64,000 nt of DNA from Nostoc sp. CENA543 (GTDB lineage: Bacteria; Cyanobacteriota; Cyanobacteriia; Cyanobacteriales; Nostocaceae), in contig NZ_CP023278.1 of NCBI RefSeq assembly GCF_002896875.1, positions 1,798,001 through 1,862,000 of the forward strand. The letters are read 5' to 3'. The translations under genes and the position numbers were made by a program. Numbering within the stretch: the stretch's first letter is position 1; every line of letters starts with the position of its first letter. Below are positions 53,618-63,016 of this stretch, one piece after another. The notes beneath the pieces are model-generated. The model was given only the letters and a program-made list of their open reading frames with translations, was not told the DNA's origin and did not search any database.

Positions 53618-55309
53618 ATGCAGGTATATTGCAGTAAAAAACACGCAAACAGTAGCAGTAATCGTTTTTGCATTCATTGCGGCGAACCGTTGGCTCTTGC
53701 TGCTGGACAAATTGTAGACAATCGTTATCGTGTGATTCGTCAATTGGGACAGGGTGGTTTTGGACGAACTTATTTGGCTGAGGATACAAAGAAATCAAAT
53801 CAAACCTGTGTACTGAAAGAGTTTGCACCCCAAGTCACAGAGAAACAGGATTTACAAAAAGCTAGGGAGTTGTTTGAAAGAGAGGCGAATGTCCTCAAAA
53901 AACTCAATCATCCGCAAATTCCCATGTTTCATAATTCATTTCAAGTAACTCTTGGGAGTAAGGAGTTTTTCTTTTTAGTCCAAGATTATATAGATGGTGA
54001 TAATTTTGACAAGCTCTTAGAAGAGCGTCAGAGTCAAGGGAAAAGTTTCACTGAAGCCGAAATTATTAATTTTTTAGAAAAAATCTTACCAGTTTTATCT
54101 TATATACATTCCCAAGATGTAGTCCACCGCGACATTTCACCAGATAATTTGATTTGGCGACGTTCTGATAATTTACCTGTACTGATTGATTTTGGGGGAG
54201 TGAAACAATTACCAGCTTCCCAAGGTTTTTGGTTTACTCAGTTGGCTGGTAACTACACACTTTTAGGAAAAAAAGGTTACGCACCAGAAGAACAGTTACG
54301 CCAAGGAAAAGTCTATAAAAACAGTGATTTATATTCTTTAGCGGTGACAGTTTTAGTTTTACTCACAGGGAAAGAACCGCAAAAATTATATGACAGTTAT
54401 CAAGGGATTTGGCGTTGGGGTAGGGAAATCAATGTCAGCTTTAAGCTAGAGGCTGTGTTGAAAAAAATGCTCGCTTATAAACCAAGCGATCGCTATCAAA
54501 ATGCTGATCAAATCCTCAAAGATTTACCATCACCAGACGTAACAAAAGCACCCGTGACCCATCTTACCAAGATTAAAACCATGATTGTTGCCCCAGGACG
54601 CAAAGCTGGGGCGATTGTCAGTAAGCTGCATAACAAAACTCAAGTAGCATCGCAAAAATTACCTTTACCTGCTTGGTTGCGTCCGTTTGCAGTGAGTTTT
54701 GGCGGGACAGCTATAGTGATTTTGACAGGCGCAGGAACTTGGGCTGTAGTTAATTCCATCATTAAAGGTGTGTCATCTATTCAACCACCGCAAATTTCTT
54801 TACCCCAACTGCCATCTTTACCTAATCCTATTGCTCAACCAGTAAGTGGTAAAGATAAGGTGAGCCTCAGTCAAGTTTTAAGCCGTCGTCAACAGTTAGA
54901 AGTTCCCGACAGCTTTTTTATTCAGACAGTCGATGAATTATTTTATGCCCAAAAACCAGAATTGAAAGGACGCAGCCTCAGCTCTAAGCCAGAAGATGCA
55001 GCCTTGCGCGATGAATGGGCTAATGTCGGCGCAGGTTTGTTAAATAAAATAGAACAGGCTAACCTCAGTACAGCCGCACGTCGTCAACTAGGAAGCTATA
55101 CAGAAAGAAATTATGACACTTGGAGGAGACAAGCCCGTTCAGGACAACTAGGAAGCTATACAGTCAATGATCTCAACCGAGACACCAATCAGAAATTCGA
55201 TAAGTTGTTTCCGGGTCAAGACCGTGGGAAACTAAACCCAAACACCTTAAGACAAGTTTGGTATGCGATCGCATCTGATCAAGTCAGTCAAGCCAGACAA
55301 AGTAGATAA
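53618..55309 (+). CDS. membrane-anchored Ser/Thr protein kinase with zinc-ribbon N-terminus (tandem copy 1)
   Basis: A 563-residue kinase. The N-terminal zinc-ribbon-like part has Cys5, His9, Cys18 and Cys21 (FCIHCGEPL). The kinase domain has GQGGFGRTY (44-52), the ATP-binding Lys67, the catalytic loop HRDISPDN (170-177) and DFGG (191-194). A membrane helix lies around residues 357-377 (FAVSFGGTAIVILTGAGTWAVV), then a proline-rich linker and an extracellular/periplasmic domain with RRQQLEVPDSFFIQTVDELFYAQKPELKG. That domain is shared with the next gene. It starts 572 bp after the TPR gene. Confidence 0.92.
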   Translation: MQVYCSKKHANSSSNRFCIHCGEPLALAAGQIVDNRYRVIRQLGQGGFGRTYLAEDTKKSNQTCVLKEFAPQVTEKQDLQKARELFEREANVLKKLNHPQIPMFHNSFQVTLGSKEFFFLVQDYIDGDNFDKLLEERQSQGKSFTEAEIINFLEKILPVLSYIHSQDVVHRDISPDNLIWRRSDNLPVLIDFGGVKQLPASQGFWFTQLAGNYTLLGKKGYAPEEQLRQGKVYKNSDLYSLAVTVLVLLTGKEPQKLYDSYQGIWRWGREINVSFKLEAVLKKMLAYKPSDRYQNADQILKDLPSPDVTKAPVTHLTKIKTMIVAPGRKAGAIVSKLHNKTQVASQKLPLPAWLRPFAVSFGGTAIVILTGAGTWAVVNSIIKGVSSIQPPQISLPQLPSLPNPIAQPVSGKDKVSLSQVLSRRQQLEVPDSFFIQTVDELFYAQKPELKGRSLSSKPEDAALRDEWANVGAGLLNKIEQANLSTAARRQLGSYTERNYDTWRRQARSGQLGSYTVNDLNRDTNQKFDKLFPGQDRGKLNPNTLRQVWYAIASDQVSQARQSR

Positions 55310-55340
55310 CTAATGACTAATAACTAATGACTAATGACTA

Positions 55341-57350
55341 ATGACTAACATTCAACCAGGGCTAACTTTAGGCGATCGCTATGTGATTATACGTCAACTC
55401 GGTCAGGGGGGTTTTGGACGTACTTATTTAGCTGAAGATATTAACCGTTTTCGAGAACTTTGTGTTTTAAAGGAGTTTTCCCCCCAAGTCCAAAGCGAGT
55501 ATGTTGTCAAAAAGGCGCAAGAATTATTTCAGCGAGAAGCTAGCGTTTTATACAAACTGCAACATCCCCAAATTCCCCGCTTTCGGGAACAGTTTCATAT
55601 TAAATTAGCCGGACAAGAATATTTATTTTTAGTTCAAGATTACGTCGAAGGACAAACTTATAGCGCGTTATTAAATGCCCGAAAACAACAGGGTTTAAGA
55701 TTTACAGAATTAGAAATTAGACAACTTTTACAGCAAATTTTACCAGTATTAAGTTACATCCATTCTTTGGGTGTAATTCATCGTGATATTTCACCAGATA
55801 ATTTAATTCTTCGTGCTGTTGACCAATTACCGATATTAATTGATTTCGGTGGCGTGAAGCAAGTAGTAGCCGCCGTTGCTTCCCAATATTATCAACCAGG
55901 AGTAGGCGCACCACCTCCAGCCGCTACTTTGCTAGGTAAGGTAGGATTTGCACCACCAGAACAAATGCAAACAGGTGCAGTGTCTCCCCACAGTGATTTA
56001 TATGCTTTGGCGGTGACAGCTATCGTTTTATTGACAACGAAACAACCCCAAGAACTAGTAGATAATTACAATGTGTCTTGGCAATGGAGAAGGGAAATAA
56101 CTCTGAGTCCAGTGTTAGGGCAAGTCTTAGATCAAATGTTAGCTCCTCGCCCTGGCGATCGCTATCAGTCAGCCCAACAAGTTCTAGACGCACTCAACCC
56201 CGCACCAGTATATTATCCCCCCACTCAAGCCCCCAATCCCACCGCCGCGCCTACCTCCGCAGACACCCTCGCTGCTTCCCCAACTCCCCCAATTTCCCCC
56301 ACTCCCCCAGCCGCAATTCCCCCCACACCCCAAAATCAATGGACACCTACTAAAACTTTTTTGGCTGTATTGGCGTTAGTGGTAACTGGGGGCTTGATTT
56401 GGTGGGGAGTGAGTGGAAAAAAAGATGATCCCATCATCGTTGATTCCACACCCACACCCACACCAACAATTACCCAACCAACCAACCCTCTAGATAAATA
56501 TTCCCCAGCCGAAAGACAACGCAAGCAAACATTAAACACCCGCCGTCAACAATTGGGTGTAGATTTTAATTTCTATGTGAACTTAGTTAATCAAGTGTTT
56601 TGGGAACAAAATCCTAGTTTACGGGGAAAAACCCTCAGCGATGAACCAAAAGACGAAAATTTACGCGCCCAATGGGATCAAATTGCGGGTAATTTACTAG
56701 AAAAACTTGACCCTTTGAGTACCAGAGCTAGAAGACAATTAGGTACTTATACTGATGCTGACCTCAATCGCTGGAAAGTAGATGTCAATCAAGTCAATGT
56801 CAGCAGCAGGGCTTTGTATGATTTAGGTGATGCAGCTTTCTTTAATGTCTTTCCAGAACGGAAAGGTAAAAATTTTATCAGCCAACCCATCGGACAAGTT
56901 TGGCACGCCTTTGTTAGTGATAAAGTGAATGCGATCGTTAGCGGGAGTGCTTTAGAAAAAATTGTCTTTGATCCTGGTGCTATTAGTAAAACGCTTGAAG
57001 GTAGTCTCAAACCCGGCGAGGGTAAAGTTTTTATTGCTGATTTAGCCCAAAATCAAACTTTAGATTTTGAGGTAGAAGCCAATTCCCAAGTTTTGTTATC
57101 GATTTATTCTCCTTCTGGAAAAGTAACGTTTTTAGAAGATTCCTCCCAACGGACTTTAGCTACAGAATTACCAGAATCAGGGTTTTACGAATTTGTTTTG
57201 GTGTCCACTGCTTCCACATCACAAAATTATCAACTCGTCCTAACAGTGGAAAATCCCAACCCTCCAGAACCAACACCAACACCCACGGAAACCACCACAC
57301 CAACACCCACACCCAGCGACACCCCGACAGAAACACCTACACCCCATTAG
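55341..57350 (+). CDS. membrane-anchored Ser/Thr protein kinase with PPC-like domain (tandem copy 2)
   Basis: A 669-residue paralog of the preceding kinase. GQGGFGRTY (21-29), Lys44, HRDISPDN (147-154) and DFGG (168-171) are intact. There is no zinc ribbon. A proline/threonine/alanine linker (about 288-335) precedes a membrane helix (TFLAVLALVVTGGLIWWGV), then the shared RRQQLGVDFNFYVNLVNQVFW domain, and finally a PPC-like beta domain (SLKPGEGKVFIADLAQNQTLDFEVEAN). The end is a Pro/Thr/Glu tail of PTPTETTT type. It lies 31 bp after copy 1, with taatgac repeats between them, and is probably co-transcribed. Confidence 0.92.
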   Translation: MTNIQPGLTLGDRYVIIRQLGQGGFGRTYLAEDINRFRELCVLKEFSPQVQSEYVVKKAQELFQREASVLYKLQHPQIPRFREQFHIKLAGQEYLFLVQDYVEGQTYSALLNARKQQGLRFTELEIRQLLQQILPVLSYIHSLGVIHRDISPDNLILRAVDQLPILIDFGGVKQVVAAVASQYYQPGVGAPPPAATLLGKVGFAPPEQMQTGAVSPHSDLYALAVTAIVLLTTKQPQELVDNYNVSWQWRREITLSPVLGQVLDQMLAPRPGDRYQSAQQVLDALNPAPVYYPPTQAPNPTAAPTSADTLAASPTPPISPTPPAAIPPTPQNQWTPTKTFLAVLALVVTGGLIWWGVSGKKDDPIIVDSTPTPTPTITQPTNPLDKYSPAERQRKQTLNTRRQQLGVDFNFYVNLVNQVFWEQNPSLRGKTLSDEPKDENLRAQWDQIAGNLLEKLDPLSTRARRQLGTYTDADLNRWKVDVNQVNVSSRALYDLGDAAFFNVFPERKGKNFISQPIGQVWHAFVSDKVNAIVSGSALEKIVFDPGAISKTLEGSLKPGEGKVFIADLAQNQTLDFEVEANSQVLLSIYSPSGKVTFLEDSSQRTLATELPESGFYEFVLVSTASTSQNYQLVLTVENPNPPEPTPTPTETTTPTPTPSDTPTETPTPH

Positions 57351-57488
57351 GGTTTGCTGAACAGGTAAGTAGCTAGACGTAAATAAATGTAATATATTCC
57401 GTTAAGTGGGGGATATAAGCGAATGACCCTTTGGGTTCGGCAGTTGCTTTCCGACGCAAGGCGACAGGAACGCACTGCCTCACCGAAT

Positions 57489-57926
57489 TTATTCGGTCGT
57501 GGCGTGTGGGAGGACGGTAGAAATAGCATTAATAGCCAATTCCCGATTCTTTTTTCTGTTTAAGTATTCTGCTGCTAAGGTTTCCCCCATATACTTTTTA
57601 ATAACTTCATAGGGATACATAGCAGAGTAGTACAGGATAACCAATCCTTCGCAGACACTTTGTTCAGACCTGTAAACCTCCCACCCTTCAAGAACAAACA
57701 TATCTTCCTCTGCTTTGGAAGATTTTAAGGGATAGGTAAAATACTTTCCTTTCTCTTTTAAATAATCATCCTCAAGTGATTTGATAAAATCATCAAGCGA
57801 AAGACTGGAACATCCATCACCCAGCAGTCTAATGTGTGGAGTCCCTGGCATTGGTTCAACTCTGTATTCCGTTCTGGGTGGGTTTCCTTCCCAAGCAGCC
57901 AAAAGCTTTTCTCTGAAATTGCTCAT
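57489..57926 (-). CDS. hypothetical protein, 145 aa
   Basis: Starts at ATG 57926 (MSNFREKLLAAWEGNPPRTEYR), one base downstream of the stop codon of the 74-residue gene; an upstream open frame to a GTG lies in that gene. The chain has mixed alpha/beta look with DFIKSLEDDYLKEKGKYFTYPL and EGLVILYYSAMYPYEVIKKYMGETLAAEYLNRKK. No family was recognised. The overlap with its neighbour suggests translational coupling. Confidence 0.6.
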   Translation of the reverse strand: MSNFREKLLAAWEGNPPRTEYRVEPMPGTPHIRLLGDGCSSLSLDDFIKSLEDDYLKEKGKYFTYPLKSSKAEEDMFVLEGWEVYRSEQSVCEGLVILYYSAMYPYEVIKKYMGETLAAEYLNRKKNRELAINAISTVLPHATTE

Positions 57927-57927
57927 A

Positions 57928-58152
57928 CTAACCCCAGAACTTGAAATTGCACATCCATCCACCGTCGTTTTCCGCAGGTTCTACGCTGGATTCTACTGCG
58001 CCGTATTCTGCTGCAATCTCGTCACATTTCTCTTTCGCCTCTGGCTTGCTACTTGCTTCTAGATACTCGCTACCTTCTTGGAGTATGGATTCCCCTTCTG
58101 GTAGATATTCACCTAATTCGTTATCACTAGGCTTGCTAAAAAACCAACCCAT
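57928..58152 (-). CDS. small acidic hypothetical protein, 74 aa
   Basis: A 74-residue acidic protein, MGWFFSKPSDNELGEYLPEGESIL, then SEYLEASSKPEAKEKCDEIAAEYG and VESSVEPAENDGGWMCNFKFWG. Charge and composition differ from its partner. No family was recognised. Its stop is at 57928 and the partner's ATG at 57926, so the two form a pair. The pair lies next to the left end of the TnpB element and may be passenger or resident genes. Confidence 0.55.
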   Translation of the reverse strand: MGWFFSKPSDNELGEYLPEGESILQEGSEYLEASSKPEAKEKCDEIAAEYGAVESSVEPAENDGGWMCNFKFWG

Positions 58153-58164
58153 ATTTAATTCTCC

Positions 58165-58190
58165 AAACTTGTCTTTAACGAGCGCATATC
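58165..58190. repeat. possible left-end hairpin of the TnpB element
   Basis: AACGA-GCGCATA-TCGTT at about 58175-58191 forms a small hairpin about 45 bp upstream of the tnpB start. IS200/IS605 elements carry such a hairpin at the left end. The exact target-site boundary is not decided. Confidence 0.4.
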
Positions 58191-58232
58191 GTTCATTAAA
58201 GATATTGTATAATGTATCTAGGAGGTAAGCAA

Positions 58233-59447
58233 GTGTTCAATCTAACGTATGAATTCAAGCTAAAACCAACACAGGCGCAGGTCACTGTATTTGAGCAGTG
58301 GCTTGAGCAGTGTCGGCGTGTTTGGAATTATGCGTTATCAGAAAGGAAAGACTGGTATAAATCTCGGTCATGTCCTGTTAACGCTTGCTCAATCCGGTCT
58401 GAATACATCATGCCAGCCGACGCACCACGCCCAACAATCGCTAGTCAATGCAAATCATTGACCAAGGCAAGAAACGAGATACCAGCACTAGGAGAAGTTC
58501 AATCTCAAGTATTGCAACAGGTATTAAGGGCGGTAGAAGGTGCGTTTGTCTCTATGTGGGAACGCAACCACGGGTTTCCTAGATTCAAGAAACCAGGACG
58601 GATGCGCTCATTTGTGTTTCCACAGTTGGGAGTAAATCCAGTACAAGGAAATCGGGTAAAACTTCCTAAGATTGGTTGGGTTAAATTCCGCCAATCTCGT
58701 CCCATCCCTGAAGGTTGCACCATCAAACAAGCTCGTGTAGTCAAGCGGGTTTCTGGTTGGTATGTAATGCTAACCTTGCAGTGGGATGTATCTGTACCTC
58801 AAATACTCCCGCATGGTGACATGATTGGAGTTGATGTTGGGTTAACAAATTTTGTAGCTACTTCTAACGGGTTAACCGTCAAACGCCCTAAGTTCTTCGT
58901 GGATGCCGAACGCAAGCTGAAATTGCTGCAACAGCGTGTTTCACGAAAGAAATTAGGGTCTAATAATTGGCGCAAAGCTCAAAGGAAGGTGGCTAAACTG
59001 CATGAATACATCGCCAACCGTCGTAAAGACTGGCATTGGAAATTAGCTCATCAACTCTGTGATGGAGTTGGTGCGGTGTTTGTAGAGGATTTGAATTTAA
59101 CGGGTTTAGCTAGAGCGATGTTAGGTAAACATTGCCTTGATGCTAGTTGGGGTCAATTCTTCAACATTTCGGAGCAATGCTGCTTTAAACGTGGTGTATT
59201 CTTCATGAAAGTGGATAGCCGCAAGACAAGTCAAATCTGCCCTAACTGTGGGCATGAAACAGGCAAGAAAGACTTGTCAGAACGGACTCACCACTGTAGT
59301 AATTGCGGCTACGTAACTGATAGGGATGTTGCAGCCGCGCAAGTCGTTCTCTCTAGAGGATGTGCAGCCGTAGGGCATACGGTCAAGATGCTTTCTGAGG
59401 GTAAAGTCGTTGGACTCCCTTTGATGAAAGAATCCCCGTCACTTTAG
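58233..59447 (+). CDS. tnpB: RNA-guided endonuclease TnpB (IS200/IS605 family)
   Basis: A 404-residue TnpB starting at GTG 58233 after TAGGAGGTAAGCAA; the longer open frame uses an ATG at 58212. The N-terminal RuvC-precursor part begins FNLTYEFKLKPTQAQVTVFEQWLEQCRRVWNYAL. The RuvC triad is intact: Asp201 (IGVDVGLTNF), Glu285 (VFVEDLNLTGL) and Asp365 (DRDVAAAQ). The zinc finger has Cys336, Cys339, Cys355 and Cys358. No tnpA transposase gene is present, so it is a TnpB-only element, dependent on TnpA elsewhere for movement. Its 3' end should also encode the guide RNA scaffold. Confidence 0.93.
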   Translation: MFNLTYEFKLKPTQAQVTVFEQWLEQCRRVWNYALSERKDWYKSRSCPVNACSIRSEYIMPADAPRPTIASQCKSLTKARNEIPALGEVQSQVLQQVLRAVEGAFVSMWERNHGFPRFKKPGRMRSFVFPQLGVNPVQGNRVKLPKIGWVKFRQSRPIPEGCTIKQARVVKRVSGWYVMLTLQWDVSVPQILPHGDMIGVDVGLTNFVATSNGLTVKRPKFFVDAERKLKLLQQRVSRKKLGSNNWRKAQRKVAKLHEYIANRRKDWHWKLAHQLCDGVGAVFVEDLNLTGLARAMLGKHCLDASWGQFFNISEQCCFKRGVFFMKVDSRKTSQICPNCGHETGKKDLSERTHHCSNCGYVTDRDVAAAQVVLSRGCAAVGHTVKMLSEGKVVGLPLMKESPSL

Positions 59448-59462
59448 TGCGGGGAGTGTCAA
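59434..59462 (+). mobile_element. right-end hairpin of the TnpB element
   Basis: CCCCG (59434-59438) and CGGGG (59450-59454), plus an inner CAC/GTG, form a stem-loop that overlaps the tnpB stop codon. AGTGTCAAC (59455-59463) follows and is a typical IS605-family right-end sequence. The guide segment of the omega RNA would be the 16-20 bases after this end, beginning ATCGGTAACT. Confidence 0.7.
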
Positions 59463-59693
59463 CATCGGTAACTAAGGGAAGAAGGCGAAAAAATCGTCGC
59501 CTGGACAGATTAGTTTACCTTGGGATAGGCAGAGGGTGATGGAAAGTACGGAAGTACAGGAGGTAGCAAAGAAGTTTGTTGATGCTAATTGCTATCAGCC
59601 TGGAGTGCCAGGTATCGGATTCATGAAATGCTGATTACTTCGTGGAAAAGAGGGGTGTTATAAATGTTTACAAATTTCTGAAAGCTTTAAATG

Positions 59694-62606
59694 TTACACT
59701 TTACAAGTCGCAGCGCGAGAGAAGAAATTCCTCCACTCCTCTAATCTCCTCCTTAAATTAAAGTATTTTGCTCCCCAAGGTAAGCTCCCCTCTATAGAGT
59801 TTTCTTTTATACGGCCTAGTAGTTCCTCGTACCTCACCCAGTTACCTCTTGAGCCGCTTGTTTCATTTTCTTGTTTGTAATTATACCATCCAACCGCCTC
59901 GGCAAACCGAAGATAATTTTCATAATCTTTACTTGTCCAATCTCCTAGTTTTAAACCCAGCCTGTTTCCTGTGCGTTCAAACATTTTCTTCTGCACACTA
60001 AAGCCAAAACGTTTGTTTGAATTATTGAGCCAAATCTGATCTATTTTTCGCAGTTCGTCACAAGAGAAATTCTTAATGCTGTCTTCATCTAAATATTGTT
60101 CTTTTTCTCTTTTAGCGATATTAAGCATGAGTCTATAGGTTTGTAAATCAGCAGCTTCCCAATTTTTATCTTGCCAATTGTCAGGCTTTAAGAAATATTC
60201 AAGTTGAGCATATAAGTGTTGAGTAAGATATCCTTCAACTTCTTTTTTCAATTTTTCTTCTGTGTTTGTCTGAGAGATTATCTCAATTAACCCTCGATGA
60301 ACTGATTCAATATCTTCGGCTGTGATTAACTGATTATCTTTTGTAAAATCAGTTTCAGTTGGATAATTCTTTAAAATATTAAATGCTTCTTTATAAGAGT
60401 TTAAAGCCTTTTGAATGTCCTTTGTCTGAGCTTTTAAAGCACCTTGATTTTTATGGAATAATACTTGAATTTGCAACCCTTGACTAGAAGCTAATTTACT
60501 CTTATCTGCTTTAGATAAATATTGATTGCTTTTTTCAATTTCTGGATTTGCTAACTCATTCTTATCTTTAAACTGTTGATAAGCTTGTGACTTAGCCGCA
60601 AATAATAATGCTTGCTTCAATTGATGATTGTCAATGTTAAATGATAGCGCGGCTAGCCTTAAAGCTTCATTTGAAGCAGATTCATTTCCTTGTCGTAATT
60701 CTCCAGCCAGTGCCACGAGTTGCTGAACATTTGTCACTTCTTTTTGCGCTTCCTGACTTTTTTCATTAGTTTTTTGAAGTTCAGATTCTATCTTTTGAAG
60801 TCTTGCTGTAAATTCTTTATCTTTTCTTTGAGCTTCTAAAAGCTGTTTTTTAGTAGATACTAGTTTATTATTATTTCTGTTTAATTCACTCTGTGCCGTA
60901 TTTAAATATTGTATTGCTTTTTTGGCATCCTGCTGAAATTTTGATGCTCTGTTTTGCTCATCTTTCGCTTCTCGCTGTGCTTTTTTAGCCTTTTCATCCG
61001 CGTCTATTACTTTTTCTAGTGCTAATCTTTCACCTTTTTCTGCTTGCTGTTTTCTCGTATCAGCTTGTGCAGCATTCTCTGTGGCTTTTCGTTCTAGTTG
61101 TTTGGCTTTATCAACTTTAGAATTAGCTTTATTTACCTGATAATTTGCTGTTTTAACTTGATTAATAGAAAATATTCCTACAGTTGTTGCTCCCAAAACT
61201 GCTAGAACTAAAACAACAAATCCAACACTAATTGTTCTTTGAGCTTTCTGATTCGCTTGACTCAGTAATTGAGTTCTTGCTTCCGCCGCTTCCCTATCTT
61301 TCTTTTCCCTTTCTAAAGCAGCTTCTTGTTCTTGAGCAACAATCTCTTCCTGAATCTCCTTCTCTTTACTAGCAGCTAAAAACTGTCTATCCTGATAACT
61401 TAAATTCCTATTTATTGCCCACTCTTCCGCCTCTTGTAACGCCTTTCCTCTCAGCAGTCGTGAGTCATCATTACATCCAGAAGCTACCCAAAAACGAAAG
61501 CTCTCAGAATATGGTCTGAGATTTTTTAAGTGATTATCTATCCAATTTTGGTCAAATACTTCCCGATAAATTTGATTATAAATTCTCAGCTTACCTTGCT
61601 GTCTGACAATTAATCCTGAAAGCTGTAACTCACTTTGCTCTAAAGTGTCATCGGCTGTCACCTCAAATTGTTCTTCACTGAGGCGAATGTGTTGATACAG
61701 TTCTAATAAATATCCGGCTCGTTGTTCGTTTTTCAGAATTCTAGATTGAATCGTTCTTAAATGCTCTGGTTCATCTTGTGATGTCCAATTTTCAATCATC
61801 TGGGTTCTGACAACTTCTGCAACAGAACGAGGATTATCTCGTGCTGATTCTTCTATCATTAACTGACACAATTTTTGCGTCAAAAATGGCTGTCCCCCCG
61901 TCCATTGCAAAATCTCCTGTATTATTGCTTGGGGGTTGCTAAATTTACCATGCAAACCCTGTTCTAAAGGTGCAACTTCATGCAATTGAAACCCCTTGAG
62001 GGAAATAGCATTACCAATATTAAATGGAGTACGTTGCTTATCTGCGATTAAATTACTCGGTGATGCGACTCCCAGCAAACAGAAAGTCAAGCGATTATAT
62101 TCAGGATTATCTACACGCTTATTATAACAAGCCCGAATCAGAGCAAAAAAGTCATCTGTAGGAAAATTTAAACTGAGTACACTATCAATTTCATCAATAA
62201 AAATCACAATATTTTCTGGCACTTTCACAAGTAAAACTTCTTCAATAAACTTGCGAAATCTTGTTACTAAAGTATTTAACTGATTCGCCTCCCACCAATC
62301 ACCAAAATCTAAATCTATATCAAAAGTATCAATCAGGGTATCAATTAAATCTGCATACCATTCTTCCGGCGGGACATTCTGAATACCACCTGATGAAAGG
62401 TCTATTGCAGCACATTTTACGCCATAATTTCTCAGTCTTTGCATGGTTCGCACCCGCAAACTAGATTTACCACTCTGGCGCGAATTCAACACATAACAAA
62501 ACCTTCCTGCTTTCAACCCTTCATATAATTCTGCGTCAGCTTCTCTGGTGACGTAGGTACTAGCATTTTCAGGCAGACTTCCAGAAAATATATATTGGTC
62601 AACCAT
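59694..62606 (-). CDS. AAA-like (AAA_35) ATPase with membrane helix and coiled coil
   Basis: A 970-residue protein. The P-loop NSRQSGKSSL is at residues 41-50, with the Walker B region IVIFIDEIDSVL at about 133-144 and GQPFLTQKLCQLMIEES typical of AAA-like domain proteins of cyanobacteria. A membrane helix follows near 461-483 (VGFVVLVLAVLGATTVGIF). Residues about 484-640 form a long coiled coil of Lys/Glu/Gln-rich heptads. The C-terminal 300 residues are helical and contain no WD40 repeats, unlike many relatives. Function unknown; such proteins are often placed with STAND-type signalling ATPases. The gene ends about 230 bp after the TnpB element. Confidence 0.8.
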   Translation of the reverse strand: MVDQYIFSGSLPENASTYVTREADAELYEGLKAGRFCYVLNSRQSGKSSLRVRTMQRLRNYGVKCAAIDLSSGGIQNVPPEEWYADLIDTLIDTFDIDLDFGDWWEANQLNTLVTRFRKFIEEVLLVKVPENIVIFIDEIDSVLSLNFPTDDFFALIRACYNKRVDNPEYNRLTFCLLGVASPSNLIADKQRTPFNIGNAISLKGFQLHEVAPLEQGLHGKFSNPQAIIQEILQWTGGQPFLTQKLCQLMIEESARDNPRSVAEVVRTQMIENWTSQDEPEHLRTIQSRILKNEQRAGYLLELYQHIRLSEEQFEVTADDTLEQSELQLSGLIVRQQGKLRIYNQIYREVFDQNWIDNHLKNLRPYSESFRFWVASGCNDDSRLLRGKALQEAEEWAINRNLSYQDRQFLAASKEKEIQEEIVAQEQEAALEREKKDREAAEARTQLLSQANQKAQRTISVGFVVLVLAVLGATTVGIFSINQVKTANYQVNKANSKVDKAKQLERKATENAAQADTRKQQAEKGERLALEKVIDADEKAKKAQREAKDEQNRASKFQQDAKKAIQYLNTAQSELNRNNNKLVSTKKQLLEAQRKDKEFTARLQKIESELQKTNEKSQEAQKEVTNVQQLVALAGELRQGNESASNEALRLAALSFNIDNHQLKQALLFAAKSQAYQQFKDKNELANPEIEKSNQYLSKADKSKLASSQGLQIQVLFHKNQGALKAQTKDIQKALNSYKEAFNILKNYPTETDFTKDNQLITAEDIESVHRGLIEIISQTNTEEKLKKEVEGYLTQHLYAQLEYFLKPDNWQDKNWEAADLQTYRLMLNIAKREKEQYLDEDSIKNFSCDELRKIDQIWLNNSNKRFGFSVQKKMFERTGNRLGLKLGDWTSKDYENYLRFAEAVGWYNYKQENETSGSRGNWVRYEELLGRIKENSIEGSLPWGAKYFNLRRRLEEWRNFFSRAATCKV

Positions 62607-63016
62607 GATTTTAATAGAAGAGCGTAAATAAAAGTTTCGTAGTAAGGACTAAAGTCATTAAAAGTATTGTTGTTGGTAAATAAACTTTTTAGATCCCCCT
62701 AAATCCCCCTTAAAAAGGGGGACTTTGATTCTAGTTCCCCCCTTTTTTAAGGGGGGTTAGGGGGGATCAATAAATGCTTAATATCATAGCCAATCACTTT
62801 TAAAACAACCCATAAACTTTTTAGATCCCCCTAAATCCCCCTTAAAAAGGGGGACTTTGATTCTAGTTCCCCCCTTTTTTAAGGGGGGTTAGGGGGGATC
62901 AATAAATGCTTAATATCATAGCTAATCACTTTTAAAACAACCTCTTACTACGATCTAGATTGAAACACCTTTACATTAGTGAACATAATTTAATGTATTT
63001 CCACGTACTTACTTAA
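62607..63016. repeat. spacer between AAA-like genes, mostly a 132 bp tandem duplication
   Basis: The gap contains the two 132 bp direct copies annotated below. Each copy carries a large GC-rich inverted repeat. No gene is present. Confidence 0.8.
62680..62942. repeat. two tandem 132 bp repeats with long internal palindromes
   Basis: Copy one (62680-62811) and copy two (62812-62942) differ by a single visible base (catagcc against catagct). Each holds gatccccctaaatccccctt facing aaggggggttaggggggatc, able to form a long hairpin. The palindrome is a dispersed element common in Nostoc, and this is a fresh tandem duplication of it. Confidence 0.92.

Noticed and set aside
53192-53828. Overlapping minus-strand frames of 67-127 codons before and within the first kinase gene
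   Set aside because: They overlap one another and the kinase start; most are shadows. Only the short IS605-end similarity was kept.
59539-59634. 31-codon frame after the TnpB element (MESTEVQEVAKKFVDANCYQ)
   Set aside because: Very short, weak start signal, no context; could be leftover of a longer gene.
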